A DNA stretch of 64,000 nucleotides, from assembly GCA_902524845.1 (NCBI GenBank), contig CABZEW010000004.1, forward strand, positions 19,785-83,784. Reading direction: 5' to 3'. Positions 42,803 to 52,154 of the stretch are shown here, piece by piece (the first letter of the stretch is position 1; the number at the start of each line of letters is the position of its first letter). Source of the DNA: an uncultured Alphaproteobacteria bacterium. GTDB lineage: Bacteria > Pseudomonadota > Alphaproteobacteria > Rhodobacterales > Rhodobacteraceae. Under the pieces are notes generated by a model, which saw only the letters and a program-made list of their open reading frames with translations, searched no databases and was not told the DNA's origin. The position numbers and the translations under genes were made by a program.

Positions 42803-43708
42803 ATGAATTGGATCTCTAACTTCGTTAGGCCAAAAATCAATGCAATGTTTTCACGGAAAGGTAACTCTGAGACGCTATGGGTTAAATGTCAAAGCTGTGA
42901 CTCTATGATATTTCATAAAGAGTTTGCCCAGAGTTTGAATGTGTGCCCAAATTGTAACTATCACATGTACATGTCTCCAAAGGAACGTTTTTTATCTTTA
43001 TTTGACAACGGAGTCTACTCCACGATTGATTACGAATTTCCTATACAGGATCCCCTGAATTTTAAAGACACAAAAAAATATACTGACAGAATAAAAGATG
43101 CTCAAAAAAGTACTGGCCAAAAAGAGGCAATTTTAGTGTCTGAGGGTCACTTAGGAGGAATGAATACTATTATAGCCTGCCAAGACTTTAAGTTCATGGG
43201 TGGTTCTATGGGGATGGCAGTAGGAAACGCAATTTTGGAGGGAGTAAAGAAAGCAGTCAAAAATAAGTCGCCTTTTATTTTGTTTGCTGCTGCAGGTGGT
43301 GCAAGAATGCAAGAAAGTGTTTTGTCATTAATCCAAATGCCGAGAACAACTGTGGCGATTGAGATGCTAAGAGATGCTGCGCTTCCCTATATAGTTGTGT
43401 TGACAAATCCTACAACTGGTGGAGTTACGGCGTCTTATGCAATGCTTGGTGATGTACAAATAGCCGAACCGAATGCTCTTATTTGCTTTGCAGGACCTAG
43501 AGTGATAGAACAAACCATTAGGGAAAAGCTACCGGAAGGCTTTCAAAGATCAGAGTATTTGTTTGATCATGGAATGCTTGACAAAGTGGTGTCAAGAAAG
43601 TTTTTAAGAGAAGAGCTAATAAGATTGATCTATCTATTAAAAAATCAACCTCCACCTATTAGAGGAAAAATTACAGAAGTTGATGGATCTAATGGACGAG
43701 ATACTTAA
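42803..43708 (+). CDS. accD: Acetyl-CoA carboxylase carboxyltransferase subunit beta
   Basis: AccD pairs with AccA to carboxylate acetyl-CoA, the first committed step of fatty-acid synthesis. The 301 residues have the N-terminal zinc ribbon CQSC...CPNC (about 29-51) and the carboxyltransferase core, with GGSMGMAVGNAI, AAAGGARMQESVLSL and TNPTTGGVTASYAMLGD. Its 3' end overlaps folC by 26 nt. Confidence 0.95.
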   Translation: MNWISNFVRPKINAMFSRKGNSETLWVKCQSCDSMIFHKEFAQSLNVCPNCNYHMYMSPKERFLSLFDNGVYSTIDYEFPIQDPLNFKDTKKYTDRIKDAQKSTGQKEAILVSEGHLGGMNTIIACQDFKFMGGSMGMAVGNAILEGVKKAVKNKSPFILFAAAGGARMQESVLSLIQMPRTTVAIEMLRDAALPYIVVLTNPTTGGVTASYAMLGDVQIAEPNALICFAGPRVIEQTIREKLPEGFQRSEYLFDHGMLDKVVSRKFLREELIRLIYLLKNQPPPIRGKITEVDGSNGRDT

Positions 43709-44987
43709 AAGGCTTGAATCTTTACACCCTAAAATAATTGATCTTAAGTTAGACAGAGTAAAAAGACTTTTGCGACGACTAGGAAACCCTGAAAGATCAT
43801 TAGCTCCCATAATCCATGTCGCTGGCACAAATGGAAAAGGTTCGACTATTGCTATGATTAAAGCCGGATTACAAAGTAGTGGACTTAAAACACACGTCTA
43901 TACCTCTCCACATTTGGTGCACTTCAATGAAAGAATAGAGATAGCAGGCAAAAGAATAAGTGAAGACAAATTAAAAAAAGTTCTCATTGAGTGCGAAAAT
44001 ATAAATAATTCTGAGCCAATAACATTTTTTGAAATGGTTACTTGTGCAGCTTTTCTTGCGTTTTCGAGGGAGACTGCTGACTATACGCTTTTGGAAGTTG
44101 GACTTGGCGGGGAGTTTGATGCTACAAATGTTGTTCAAAACCCAGTAGTCACGGTTATCACTCCAATATCCTTCGATCATAAGGAGTATTTAGGTAAAAC
44201 AATAAAAAAGATTGCAATGGCTAAAGCTGGCATAATTAAGAAAAACACTCCCACTATCATTTCAGATCAGTCTGCAAAAGTAAAAAAAATATTGGAAGAA
44301 AAATGTATGGCTAACAGAAGTGACATTATTTGGTCAGCTGACCTTTTCACTTTATCTTGCTCTAAAAAATCCATTATTCCAAGAAAGGGAAGTAAGAGTA
44401 TTGAATTTCCATTCCCTTCCCTGACAGGCACACACCAAATCAGCAACGCAATGACTGCTATTGCTACGCTTAAGCATTTAAAAATCCCTGAAGATCACAT
44501 AAGTGAGGGCTTAAGATCGACTTACTGGCCTGCAAGGCTTCAGAAAATCGAGAAGGGAAATCTATTCGACTTTATTAAAAAATATAATATTAATAATCAG
44601 TTATGGCTTGACGGAGGTCATAATGAAGCTGCTAGTATTCGGCTAAGGGAAAGCATGAGCTCTATAAACAAAAAAAATCTTCATATCATTTATGGCTCTC
44701 TTAGAAATAAAGATCACATTTCTTATTTGACAAACTTAATGACTATCTCCTCATCACTTTGTCTAGTTGAAATCGAAAATCAGCCTGCTTCACTGCAAAA
44801 AAAAGTAGCTGTTTCTGATGCTAAAGGAATAGGCTGGGAACAAGTCTATGCGGCAGATGACATTCGAGACGCTATTGAATACACTTGCAGTAAAAACAAT
44901 ATAGGTGACTCACATATTTCGATTTTAATTTGTGGTTCCTTATACTTAGCGGGGCAAGCTTTGAAAGAGAACGGGATTTCAATCTAA
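43683..44987 (+). CDS. folC: Bifunctional folylpolyglutamate/dihydrofolate synthase
   Basis: FolC adds glutamate to dihydropteroate and to folates. The 434 residues show the P-loop-like [14 protein letters not shown] (about 48-61), [13 protein letters not shown], the [13 protein letters not shown] segment and LDGGHNEAA in the C-terminal domain. ATG at 43683 and 43692 are both possible starts. It overlaps accD and converges on trxA by 4 nt, a neighbourhood common in alphaproteobacteria. Confidence 0.93.
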   Translation: MDLMDEILKRLESLHPKIIDLKLDRVKRLLRRLGNPERSLAPIIHVAGTNGKGSTIAMIKAGLQSSGLKTHVYTSPHLVHFNERIEIAGKRISEDKLKKVLIECENINNSEPITFFEMVTCAAFLAFSRETADYTLLEVGLGGEFDATNVVQNPVVTVITPISFDHKEYLGKTIKKIAMAKAGIIKKNTPTIISDQSAKVKKILEEKCMANRSDIIWSADLFTLSCSKKSIIPRKGSKSIEFPFPSLTGTHQISNAMTAIATLKHLKIPEDHISEGLRSTYWPARLQKIEKGNLFDFIKKYNINNQLWLDGGHNEAASIRLRESMSSINKKNLHIIYGSLRNKDHISYLTNLMTISSSLCLVEIENQPASLQKKVAVSDAKGIGWEQVYAADDIRDAIEYTCSKNNIGDSHISILICGSLYLAGQALKENGISI

Positions 44988-45304
44988 GTGCTTTCGTCAA
45001 TCCAGTTTTTTAAATCAGTTTTAGGTGCCGCGCCAATTTTAGATGAAACCATCTCACCATTTTTAAATATGAAAAGAGCAGGGATACCCCTAACTCCTAG
45101 TTTGCTAGGGCTATCTGGATTTTCATCAACGTTTATTTTCGCAATTTTAATTTTTGCTCCATATTCCTCTGACAACTCCTCTAGGGCTGGCCCTATTTGC
45201 TTACATGGCCCGCACCACTCTGCCCAAAAATCAATTACCACAGGAACTGAACTCCTCATTACCTGCTCGTCAAAAGTCTCATCTGTTACATTAAACGTTG
45301 CCAT
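44984..45304 (-). CDS. trxA: Thioredoxin
   Basis: Thioredoxin reduces protein disulfides in the cytoplasm. The 106 residues have the active site [13 protein letters not shown] (about 30-42), the buried aspartate, the cis-proline in [10 protein letters not shown], and an alphaproteobacterial-length C terminus. No signal peptide is present, so it is cytoplasmic. It follows sbcB on the same strand by 28 nt. Confidence 0.95.
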   Translation of the reverse strand: MATFNVTDETFDEQVMRSSVPVVIDFWAEWCGPCKQIGPALEELSEEYGAKIKIAKINVDENPDSPSKLGVRGIPALFIFKNGEMVSSKIGAAPKTDLKNWIDEST

Positions 45305-45332
45305 GATTTACTCCTAGTTTTTTGATACTTTT

Positions 45333-46745
45333 TTATTTATAAATTCCTTCGAAATATCTTCTGATATCTTTCAGTTCAAAGACGAAATCTCCAGTATTAG
45401 TATTAGAGTCGTTTTCAATAATTTCAATCTCTTTGTCAAAATCGCTGCAAGTTTTCCATTTTTCTTTGTTAAGGCTTGTTAATTGGTTTGCAACTGAACG
45501 CTCAATTTTATCTCTAACACTTAATGGCAAAACTTCAGGACATTCTTCATAGATAAGCCTTAATCCAAAATAAGAATAACGTTTGTCGAAAAACTTCTGA
45601 CATAGATTATATCTATTTGACCAACTTTCTTCGCGAAACAGTTGCTTCAATTTTTGATCTTTATTATTTGGGAAACCTCCAGTATACAAGGTTTCCTCAG
45701 CCATAATGTCTTCCTGTGAACCAATCAATTCTTTCTCTCGTTGATTCTCCTCTGCAATATCTAAAAGCATGGATGCAATATTTTTCTTGAAGGAGGTTGC
45801 ACATTCTAAGATGCCAGCACGCCTTTGAAATTCATTAATGTTTATTGAATTCGTAAACCAACTGCCTTCGATTTGGTTTTTTTTCAATAATATTGGACCC
45901 TTATTTGATTTCACAAATTTAATAAATTTTTGACCGCTAGCATAAAGATCTTTTAAATCCTTTATATCTAATTCTACTAGTTCTTGAGGATCGTAATTGA
46001 GATCAAAGAGAACTGGAAAATTATAAACGGGGTGAGTTAACAGTAAACTTCCTGAAATTGCAGTAGTTTTGCCATAAAAAGTTTGGCACAGAAATAGCAT
46101 TTTCTCTTCAGAAAGGAGTTTGTAAGCAATCGATTTATTTGTCCCTTCTAAGAATGATTGCCATAAGCTTGGTTTTCGTTTGGATATAAGTTGTGCCAGT
46201 TTTTTCGTGGCCATTACATCACCAAAGGCGTCGTGAGCAAGATGACCAATATAGTTTGCTGGTGCTATTTTTTCGAGCTTGAACGTCTTCTTGTTTTTTT
46301 TATTAAGTGGTACATTAATAGTACCGGGAAAAAAAAATTCAACCGTTCTTAGTAGCTCCAATAGATCTCCCCTGTTATTATTATTTCTACTGGTTAAGTA
46401 GGGATCAAGAAGTGTCCTGAACAACGAGTTTCTCAAGAATTCCTCGTCAAAATTAATACTATTATAACCAATAAATGTAGAAGGCGACCATTTAACAAAT
46501 TTTTCTTCTAATTGATGAATCATCTCATAATGTGAACAATCCGTTTTTATGAGTCTAGCATAATCAGTATTGTTTACGGCAAGAGCGAAAGGGCTTGGAA
46601 TTAAGCCCGGCTTTAATCTACATCTGAGTTCAAATGATTCTATCTCGTCAAATTCTCTTGAGACTTTTGTTGCTCCTACTTGGAGAATTTGGTCCCAATG
46701 TGGATCTCTACCTGTAGTCTCAAAGTCATAAAAAATTAAATCCAT
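45333..46745 (-). CDS. sbcB: Exodeoxyribonuclease I
   Basis: ExoI digests single-stranded DNA 3'-5' in repair and recombination. The 470 residues have DEDD exonuclease motifs: FYDFETTG (about 4-11), GYNSINFDEEFLRNS (about 97-111) and YIGHLAHDAFGDVMATKKLA (about 167-186), then the ExoI-specific SH3-like and C-terminal helical regions. It lies between tsaE and trxA on the minus strand. Confidence 0.88.
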   Translation of the reverse strand: MDLIFYDFETTGRDPHWDQILQVGATKVSREFDEIESFELRCRLKPGLIPSPFALAVNNTDYARLIKTDCSHYEMIHQLEEKFVKWSPSTFIGYNSINFDEEFLRNSLFRTLLDPYLTSRNNNNRGDLLELLRTVEFFFPGTINVPLNKKNKKTFKLEKIAPANYIGHLAHDAFGDVMATKKLAQLISKRKPSLWQSFLEGTNKSIAYKLLSEEKMLFLCQTFYGKTTAISGSLLLTHPVYNFPVLFDLNYDPQELVELDIKDLKDLYASGQKFIKFVKSNKGPILLKKNQIEGSWFTNSININEFQRRAGILECATSFKKNIASMLLDIAEENQREKELIGSQEDIMAEETLYTGGFPNNKDQKLKQLFREESWSNRYNLCQKFFDKRYSYFGLRLIYEECPEVLPLSVRDKIERSVANQLTSLNKEKWKTCSDFDKEIEIIENDSNTNTGDFVFELKDIRRYFEGIYK

Positions 46746-46756
46746 ATTTTGTTATC

Positions 46757-47281
46757 CTATACCTTTTCACTATTAAAATGTCCACACCCTAGTAAGGCTC
46801 TTGTCAAAGAGCCCCACCTATTGCCAAAAAATTCAATTTTTATATCTCTTGCCTCTTTCAGCTTTTTGGCTTCTTTGATCTTTACAAATACATATCGTGA
46901 GAGGCTTTTCGTATCTAGAATTTCGGGCCATTCTAGAAGTGTTATTTGACTGTCGAAAATATCTGGTATACCCAACTCGAATAGTTCCACCTCACCATTA
47001 ACTCTGTAGAGGTCAATATGGGAAATTTTACAATACTGAAAATCATAGCTTTGAATCAAAGCAAATGTCGGAGACGCGATTTCCTCAATATCAAAATTTT
47101 CTTTTTTCGCTTTACCTGTAATTATCAGCCTAGCAAACTCTGTCTTTCCAACGCCGACCTTTCCTGAAAGAAGAAGCAGGTCACTGTTTTCTGTATATTC
47201 TGCAAAAACATCACCTATTTCAGAAAGGTCAGGGATTCTTAAATCACGCGACTCTAAAACAATAAGAGGTTCAGCTAACAT
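46757..47281 (-). CDS. tsaE: tRNA t6A biosynthesis ATPase TsaE
   Basis: TsaE is the ATPase that works with TsaB-TsaD to form t6A37. The ATG at 47281 (174 residues) overlaps the end of regB by 11 nt; a longer frame to 47368 lies wholly inside regB. Walker A is LSGKVGVGKTEFARLI (about 39-54), followed by ASPTFALIQSYD and ISHIDLYRV. The substrate t6A37 is also that of MtaB at 19-20 kb. Confidence 0.88.
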   Translation of the reverse strand: MLAEPLIVLESRDLRIPDLSEIGDVFAEYTENSDLLLLSGKVGVGKTEFARLIITGKAKKENFDIEEIASPTFALIQSYDFQYCKISHIDLYRVNGEVELFELGIPDIFDSQITLLEWPEILDTKSLSRYVFVKIKEAKKLKEARDIKIEFFGNRWGSLTRALLGCGHFNSEKV

Positions 47282-48680
47282 TCCTTGGATTTTCCTTAAC
47301 TTTAGATTTTTTGTCCCAATGCAAGACCTCAATTGAAGACCTTTCCCATGAAATTTCAACTTTTGCACCTGTTATTCGCTTTTTCCCATCATTTTCACTC
47401 CACTTCTCATTTGAGAATTTCAACTTTCCATTGGTTCGTTCTAATAAAATGTTTGCGATAAACAAACCTAGGCCCATTCCTTTTTCAGATGTTTCCATTT
47501 TTGCGTCGGTTGAATAGAAAGTACTTTTCTTTAGAAACGGTTCCCCAATCATTTTTGTAAAATCATAAGGAAATCCTTTTCCATCATCTATTATCTCAAG
47601 GATTAAATTTTTAGAGTACGTAATTAAATTTATATCCACTGTCGATTTTGCAAATTTTAGCGCATTGTGCACAATGTTTCTGATACCATGGATCAGTTCG
47701 GGCTCTCTTCTCACCATAGGTATCATTTTTTCTTTTATTGAAATGCCTTCGTGGCCCTGTCTCACCCCGTTAAGCCTGAAAATTATTTTCTTGTCTAGTT
47801 TTTTATAGGGCTGACTAGCTTCAATAATAAGTGTAAAGAAATTAATCGTTTTCACATATTGATCATCTTTGCCAAGTGACCCCATATCCGAAATAATTGC
47901 CTTACATCTTTGAATTTGATCAAATATTAATTTTATATCTTGATAAATGGGGCTGTCGCTATCAATTTCATTGAGAAGCTCAGATGAGGCTAATTTTATC
48001 GTCGCAAGAGGTGAACCCAATTCGTGACCCAAGGCAGCAACTACACCGGTCAACGCTGTTAGTTTTCTTTCTCTTTCCAGGGCAACTTGAGCAGCCTGAA
48101 GGGCTTTATTCATGTTCGAGTTATCTAGGAAAATGCGTCGAGCATAGCTGCCTAAAAATGTCACAGTAATTATCAAGGAAGCTGAGAAACCAACTAATAA
48201 AATTTCTGGCGACTTTAATACATCTCCCGATCTGTCAATTATTGGGAAGTATTTAACACTTAAAAGCACAATGCTTAAAAGTGTCATGAAACCAAGAGTA
48301 ATAAGATAAAAAATTGGTAAAGAAGATGCTGAGACAATAGCGGGTACAATTACAAGTATCGAAAAGGGGTTGCTTATGCCTCCAGAAAAAAAAAGTAGTA
48401 AGGAAATTTGCGTTAAGTCAAAGGCAAGGAACAAAAAAGTCTTAAAAGCTGACAATCTTTTTTCCGCTCTGAAATATATACTAGATGTAATATTGACTAA
48501 GCAAGAAAATAAAATTATTGTGAGACATGCCTCAAAATTAAAAGTGAAGTCCAGTATATAACCAGTCACTGCTATTGCAAAAACTTGCCCAGCTATCGCC
48601 AACCATCTGAGATTTATAAGTGTTTTAGGCTTTATCCAGCTCTCATTTAAATATATTTGACTTTTAATAAAATCGATCAT
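47271..48680 (-). CDS. regB: RegB/PrrB-type redox sensor histidine kinase
   Basis: RegB senses the ubiquinone pool and phosphorylates RegA. The 469 residues have about six membrane helices (25-185) with the conserved quinone motif GGISNPF (about 100-106), an H-box ALGHELGSPLATIKLASSE (His about 218), the redox-cysteine region QIQRCKAIISDMG (Cys about 257) and an ATPase domain (NIVHNALKFAKS, DDGKGFP, GMGLGLFIANILL). It is divergent from regA; the usual senC/prrC gene is absent between them. Confidence 0.9.
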   Translation of the reverse strand: MIDFIKSQIYLNESWIKPKTLINLRWLAIAGQVFAIAVTGYILDFTFNFEACLTIILFSCLVNITSSIYFRAEKRLSAFKTFLFLAFDLTQISLLLFFSGGISNPFSILVIVPAIVSASSLPIFYLITLGFMTLLSIVLLSVKYFPIIDRSGDVLKSPEILLVGFSASLIITVTFLGSYARRIFLDNSNMNKALQAAQVALERERKLTALTGVVAALGHELGSPLATIKLASSELLNEIDSDSPIYQDIKLIFDQIQRCKAIISDMGSLGKDDQYVKTINFFTLIIEASQPYKKLDKKIIFRLNGVRQGHEGISIKEKMIPMVRREPELIHGIRNIVHNALKFAKSTVDINLITYSKNLILEIIDDGKGFPYDFTKMIGEPFLKKSTFYSTDAKMETSEKGMGLGLFIANILLERTNGKLKFSNEKWSENDGKKRITGAKVEISWERSSIEVLHWDKKSKVKENPRNVS

Positions 48681-48794
48681 TCTTATTATTGAAAATCTAA
48701 AATTGCAATTGTTTTAACTAACATACTTTTTGCAAAATGCCCTTAAAATTTATTTTCTTAATTAACCGCTTCTATGTATTGCACGGGAAAATAT

Positions 48795-48822
48795 TTGACG
48801 CACAATGATTTTGGCACATATT
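48795..48822 (+). promoter_or_regulatory. regA: Candidate regA promoter
   Basis: TTGACG (48795-48800) and CATATT (48817-48822) are spaced by 16 bp and lie 24 nt before the regA ATG. The match to a sigma-70-type promoter is moderate. Confidence 0.4.
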
Positions 48823-48845
48823 GTTTCTACAAAAAAGAAACCTGA

Positions 48846-49400
48846 ATGTTAAATATGACGAAATTCAAGATAGATGAAGATAATTCGCTCCTCATTCTGG
48901 ATGATGATGAACCATTTTTGAAGAGATTGAGTATGGCAATGGAAAAGAGGGGTTTCAATGTTTTTCCTGCCAACTCTATGGCGGAATTTGAAAGAATTGT
49001 AAAAGAAATCTGCCCAAACTACGCAATAATTGATCTTAGGCTTAACGACGGCACCGGATTAGATGCTGTGGAGACCATAAGAAGTAAAAAACCTGATTCA
49101 AAAATAGTCGTACTCACCGGGTATGGCGCAATCACCACAGCCGTTGCAGCGGTTAAGATAGGTGCAATTGATTATTTGTCAAAGCCAGCAGACGCAAATG
49201 ATATTTTAAATGCGCTTGTTTTTAGCAACCAGAGTAAGCCTCCCCCACCAGTCAACCCGATGTCGGCAGATAGGGTAAAGTGGGAGCATATTCAAAGAGT
49301 ATTTGAACTATGCAATAGAAACGTTTCTGAGACCGCCAGGAGACTAAGCATGCATCGACGGACACTTCAAAGAATTTTAGCTAAGAGAAGTCCCAAATAA
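48846..49400 (+). CDS. regA: RegA/ActR/PrrA-type response regulator
   Basis: RegA is the global redox regulator phosphorylated by RegB. The 184 residues have a receiver domain with acidic pair in LDDDEPF, phospho-acceptor aspartate in AIIDLRLNDGTG (about 60) and KPA (about 110), then a proline linker (PPPPVNP) and a Fis-type helix-turn-helix NVSETARRLSMHRRTLQRIL at the C terminus. That linker and tail are diagnostic of the RegA family. Likely targets include petABC and haem genes, but I found no site. Confidence 0.93.
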   Translation: MLNMTKFKIDEDNSLLILDDDEPFLKRLSMAMEKRGFNVFPANSMAEFERIVKEICPNYAIIDLRLNDGTGLDAVETIRSKKPDSKIVVLTGYGAITTAVAAVKIGAIDYLSKPADANDILNALVFSNQSKPPPPVNPMSADRVKWEHIQRVFELCNRNVSETARRLSMHRRTLQRILAKRSPK

Positions 49401-49406
49401 ATCATT

Positions 49407-50627
49407 TTATTGTTTAAGTAGATCAGGCAAATTTCCATATTCGCCCGCCGCCTCTTTGATAAAAAAATCTTTTAATAATGGAGACCTATCAATAACACTC
49501 ATTCCAAACTCTCTTAAAGCTTTAAGATAAAAATTATTGTTTGAAAATAATGCGTTAATTAAGTCAGTATAGGTTGTAAGAGATATCCTATCAAAGGACC
49601 TCCATGTTTCATATCTTTTCAAAAGATCAACTCCCCCAAGATCTAGACCTAACTTTTTGCCATTCGAAAGAGTATCTACTAACGAAGCGACATCCCTAAG
49701 ACCTATATTAAGCCCTTGGCCGGCTAATGGGTGGATGGCTTGAGCAGAGTCCCCAATAAAAACTTTCCTATTATCAACAGAGTCTCTTAGAAACCGAAGA
49801 TATAGCGGGAACATTTTTTTTTCACCTATCACTGAAGGGTTAATTAAAATATCCCCAATATTCTCTTTCAAATGGTTTATGAATACTTCTCCTTTAGACT
49901 TACTCAGTTTGTTTCCCATTTCTATTGGTAGTGTCCAAACGAACGTCGATCGTTTCCCTTTCAAAGGAAGTATTGCTAATGGACCACCGGGCAAGAAAAT
50001 TTGATGAGCAGCAAAATTATGCATATTTTTATGGGATAAATTTCCAACAATTGCTACCTGATTATAGCTTTTCCTGAAAAATCTTTTGTTCAGTCGCTTT
50101 ACAAAGGCTGACTCTCTACCACCACTAATAATTAATATTTCAGTACTTATAGATGATTTATCAGAGAGTATGATTTTTGCCTCAAAACTATTTGTTTCAG
50201 CCTGAATTACCTCAGTAGAGTCAACTATTTCAATTTTGGTATTTCTATCAATCTCTGAGCTAAGCACTGCTCTCAAATATGCGTCCTCTATCATATAGCT
50301 TGATGGTCCAATCTTAGAGCTTTCTTTATTAAACTCTGCCAAATGACCTATTGTATTACTCGTTTCATTTCTCGTTGAAAGCACAATATTTTCTATAGGG
50401 CTTACGTGTAGTTTTTTTGGGTCCCACAGTCCAAGATTAGATAACAAATTCTTTGAAGCCCTAGATAGAGCATAGGTTCGTCCCTTATTTCTTTCTATTC
50501 GATCCTTTTTTTTTGCACCGTCAACTACGGTTACATCAAACCCTTTTGAGGCCAGAGCGATTGCCATAGTACTTCCAATTAAACCTGCACCAGCTATAAC
50601 AATTTGTTTTTTTTTTGACTTTTGCAT
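49407..50627 (-). CDS. UbiH/UbiF/COQ6-family FAD-dependent ubiquinone hydroxylase
   Basis: This aromatic monooxygenase acts in ubiquinone ring hydroxylation. The 406 residues have the N-terminal FAD motif IAGAGLIGSTMAIALASKG (about 11-29), a middle substrate region, and the second FAD motif VFIGDSAQAIHPLAGQGLNIGLRDVASL (about 289-316) with the family's GD and HP residues. Which ring position it hydroxylates cannot be told from sequence alone. It is separated from regA by 6 nt and converges on it. Confidence 0.88.
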   Translation of the reverse strand: MQKSKKKQIVIAGAGLIGSTMAIALASKGFDVTVVDGAKKKDRIERNKGRTYALSRASKNLLSNLGLWDPKKLHVSPIENIVLSTRNETSNTIGHLAEFNKESSKIGPSSYMIEDAYLRAVLSSEIDRNTKIEIVDSTEVIQAETNSFEAKIILSDKSSISTEILIISGGRESAFVKRLNKRFFRKSYNQVAIVGNLSHKNMHNFAAHQIFLPGGPLAILPLKGKRSTFVWTLPIEMGNKLSKSKGEVFINHLKENIGDILINPSVIGEKKMFPLYLRFLRDSVDNRKVFIGDSAQAIHPLAGQGLNIGLRDVASLVDTLSNGKKLGLDLGGVDLLKRYETWRSFDRISLTTYTDLINALFSNNNFYLKALREFGMSVIDRSPLLKDFFIKEAAGEYGNLPDLLKQ

Positions 50628-50728
50628 AAATATAAGAGTATCAAACGGTTTTGCGAAATAATGTTTATAGTAAATATTCTATGTAGTTTAATATACCAAA
50701 AGGAAAATAAAACCAACAAACAAACAAA

Positions 50729-52060
50729 ATGGACTTTGAAAATTTAAAATATAAAAATATAAGGGAAGTTAGCAAATTAATAGATGCAGAGCAGATTTGT
50801 CCAGAAGAACTTACGTACTTTTACTTAGAAAAAATATCCCATGATCCCAAGGCCAAAGATGTTTTCACTAAAGTCCTTAGGCAATCCGCTCTAGCTTCTG
50901 CTAAAGAGTCAAAGAAAAGAACCAGCGCTGGGTTGAGAAAAGGTGTTCTTGATGGAATACCTATATCAGTAAAGGATTTAGCTGATATTAAGGGGCATCT
51001 TACACGTGGTGGATCTTTTCTAACGAGTACAAAGAAGGCAAAGGAAAATGCCCTTTTTATAGATAAGTTACAATCTCAGGGGGTAATTCTTCTAGGTAAA
51101 ACACACATGACTGAGCTCGCTTTTTCAGGCCTTGGTCTAAACCCAACCACCGCGACACCGCCGAACCCATTTAATGAAAAACTCGTGTCTGGGGGATCTT
51201 CTTCAGGGTCAGCAGTATCTGTTTCTAGAAATTATTGTCTCGCATCAATTGGATCGGATACTGGTGGGTCTGTCAGAATTCCTGCAGCCTGGAATAATTT
51301 AGTGGGGTTGAAAACAACGCATGGTGTTATTGATTTAACTGGTGTTTTGAAACTCTGTCCCAGTTTTGATACTCTGGGCCCCATATGTAAAACTGTTGAA
51401 GATGCTCATTTGGTTTTTGGTGCTATGAGTGACGGAAATTTTCAAAAACTAAGAAGGTTAGAGCCTAAAAACTTCAAGTTTTTAATCATAAAAAATATGT
51501 TCTTTGAAGACATAGACAGTGAAATAAAAGATAGCTTCAATATGGAAATCGAAAAGATAACTAGGAGTGGCGCAACTATCGAATATAAAAAGCTCTCAGA
51601 AATTGATAAAGTATTTGAAATTAGCAAAACTGTCTTCCCCGCAGAGGCTTACGGAATTTGGCAACAAGAAATTGAAGAGAATCCAGATAAAATGTTTGTT
51701 CCTATTAGGGAAAGATTTCGAAGCGGGCGGGAGATTTTAGCTCGTGATTATATATTTTCCCTTCACAAGCTTTTTGATTTGAGAACGAGTTTTCTTCAGA
51801 AAGTTATTGGTTTCGACGCTATATTGGCTCCAACCTCATCCATAAAACCACCATGTATTACTAGACTGCTAGATGATCATGAATTCTTTACTGAAAGAAA
51901 TTTGTTAGCTTTGCGAAATACGAGAATAGCAAACTCCCTTAACTTATGTGCGTTAACATTACCAACCGAAACAGATTTTTCAGGTTTAATGCTTATGGGG
52001 CGACCCAATAGTGAAATTGAACTAATGAGTATTGGCCTCAGCATAGAGAAATTAAATTAA
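50729..52060 (+). CDS. Amidase (amidase signature family)
   Basis: This 443-residue enzyme hydrolyses a carboxamide. The Ser-cisSer-Lys triad is visible: SVKDLAD (Lys about 82), GGSSSGSAVS (about 151-160) and the nucleophile in GSDTGGSVRIPAAWN (Ser about 178). It is too short and lacks the partner genes to be GatA of the GatCAB complex, so it is more likely an AtzF-like or generic amidase. The natural substrate is unknown. It is divergent from the ubiquinone hydroxylase. Confidence 0.88.
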   Translation: MDFENLKYKNIREVSKLIDAEQICPEELTYFYLEKISHDPKAKDVFTKVLRQSALASAKESKKRTSAGLRKGVLDGIPISVKDLADIKGHLTRGGSFLTSTKKAKENALFIDKLQSQGVILLGKTHMTELAFSGLGLNPTTATPPNPFNEKLVSGGSSSGSAVSVSRNYCLASIGSDTGGSVRIPAAWNNLVGLKTTHGVIDLTGVLKLCPSFDTLGPICKTVEDAHLVFGAMSDGNFQKLRRLEPKNFKFLIIKNMFFEDIDSEIKDSFNMEIEKITRSGATIEYKKLSEIDKVFEISKTVFPAEAYGIWQQEIEENPDKMFVPIRERFRSGREILARDYIFSLHKLFDLRTSFLQKVIGFDAILAPTSSIKPPCITRLLDDHEFFTERNLLALRNTRIANSLNLCALTLPTETDFSGLMLMGRPNSEIELMSIGLSIEKLN

Positions 52061-52154
52061 TCAATTAAAAGTCAAGCCTTTACCCAAAAGACAAAAAAAC
52101 GTATATTGTTAACAAATATATCTTGAAATAAGCAAGAAAAAACGAGCAGAAATA

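Noticed and set aside
50729-52060. GatA subunit of the Asp/Glu-tRNA amidotransferase
   Set aside because: The amidase triad is present, but gatB and gatC are not adjacent and the C-terminal part is not GatA-like.
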